This document shows, piece after piece, positions 21,655 through 21,894 of a stretch of 21,894 nucleotides of DNA. This DNA comes from Thermoleophilia bacterium (GTDB taxonomy: Bacteria > Actinomycetota > Thermoleophilia > Gaiellales > Gaiellaceae). The notes beneath the pieces were generated by a model that did no database searches, was not told the DNA's origin, and saw nothing but the letters and a program-made list of their open reading frames with translations. Position numbers and translations under genes: made by a program. Position 1 is the stretch's first letter; each line of letters begins with the position of its first letter. The stretch is taken from positions 1 through 21,894 of the forward strand of contig JAICTB010000006.1 in the NCBI GenBank assembly GCA_025936595.1, in the 5' to 3' direction.

Positions 21655-21894
21655 ATGCACGCGACGGCGACAGACGCCCTGATCGTCGCGCTCGTGGGAA
21701 TCGGCGTCGGCGCCGTCGGGATCGGTCTCGCCTGGTGGTCGACGATCAAGGTTCGCCGCGTTCGCGCCGCGCAGCGGATGCTCCTCGGGGGCGGACGGAA
21801 GGATCTCGTCGATTTCGCCGTCTCGCTCCAGGGCCGCATCGACGATCTTCATCGCGCGGTCGACGAGGTGGCGGCCGGGCTCGCCCGCGTCGAC
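21655..21894 (+). CDS. DUF4446-like membrane-anchored protein, N-terminal part (runs off the window)
   Basis: Eighty codons are open from the ATG at 21655 to the window edge. The N-terminal helix (residues 7-29, ALIVALVGIGVGAVGIGLAW) is followed by a basic stretch KVRRVRAAQRMLLGGGRKDL and an amphipathic region DFAVSLQGRIDDLHRAV. This order, an anchor, a 'LLGG..KDL' segment and then a coiled coil, matches the start of DUF4446 family proteins, whose function is unknown. The diagnostic C-terminal half (a VRYDAF-like and GG-SFS-like region) would lie beyond base 21894, so the family call is tentative. It is 10 bases downstream of the CARDB-like gene on the same strand. Confidence 0.65.
   Translation, partial: MHATATDALIVALVGIGVGAVGIGLAWWSTIKVRRVRAAQRMLLGGGRKDLVDFAVSLQGRIDDLHRAVDEVAAGLARVD

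Noticed and set aside
19638..21839. Minus-strand frame of about 733 codons over the 20499 gene and the polytopic kinase
   Set aside because: It runs through the divergent promoter gap and reads the kinase in the wrong frame.
1..21894. CRISPR arrays, insertion sequences, prophage, tRNA or rRNA genes
   Set aside because: I found no spaced direct repeats, transposase or integrase motifs, or tRNA or rRNA signatures on either strand. This was by reading only, without a search program.

Overview
The window is about 21.9 kb of very GC-rich bacterial chromosome, densely packed with genes. Many starts are GTG or TTG, and stop and start codons often overlap as GTGA. It carries a mycobacterial-type fhaA-fhaB-pstP-rodA-pbpA-pknB cluster, a dUMP-forming type dCTP deaminase close to that of Mycobacterium tuberculosis, and a sufS-sufU pair. 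Together these indicate Actinomycetota. The rearranged kinase cluster and a DUF4446-like gene suggest a deep lineage such as Thermoleophilia, but that placement is inference. I see no tRNA, rRNA, CRISPR array, insertion sequence or phage gene.

Layout. 1-996 (-): the first 332 residues of a membrane sensor histidine kinase. 1148-1807 (+): a six-helix membrane protein. 1812-4378 (+): sufS, sufU, a Rieske ferredoxin and tag (3-methyladenine glycosylase), nearly all touching. 4388-4607 (+): a likely unannotated structured RNA that opens with a 14-base near-complement of the 16S rRNA tail and ends in a 13-bp terminator. 4669-7827 (-): glgP, dcd and an NDUFA9-like epimerase as one operon. 7905-9188 (+): a gabT-like aminotransferase. 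9219-10643 (+): a Ser/Thr kinase with an extracellular discoidin-like domain. 10681-10714: a REP-like palindrome between convergent genes. 10759-20434 (-): the growth and division signalling cluster, in transcription order polytopic kinase, fhaA, fhaB, pstP, rodA, pbpA, pknB, ddl. 20499-21644 (+): a divergent one-helix envelope protein with a CARDB-like end. 21655 to the edge (+): the start of a DUF4446-like protein.

How the genes work together. PknB (four PASTA repeats sensing cell-wall fragments), the phosphatase PstP and the FHA readers FhaA and FhaB form a phospho-threonine control circuit. RodA (glycan polymerase), PbpA (transpeptidase) and Ddl (D-Ala-D-Ala precursor synthesis) are the wall-building machinery it most likely controls. 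PknA is missing from its usual place between pbpA and pknB. A kinase with a multi-helix membrane domain stands at the head of the cluster instead, and ddl is coupled to the end of pknB.

Most worth following up: the structured RNA at about 4400-4607; a short [S/T]-[M/Q]-[I/V] motif recurring in the linkers of the kinases, phosphatase and FHA proteins; the two unusual kinases; and TAnnnT hexamers placed 6-7 bases before several start codons, as expected for leaderless mRNAs.
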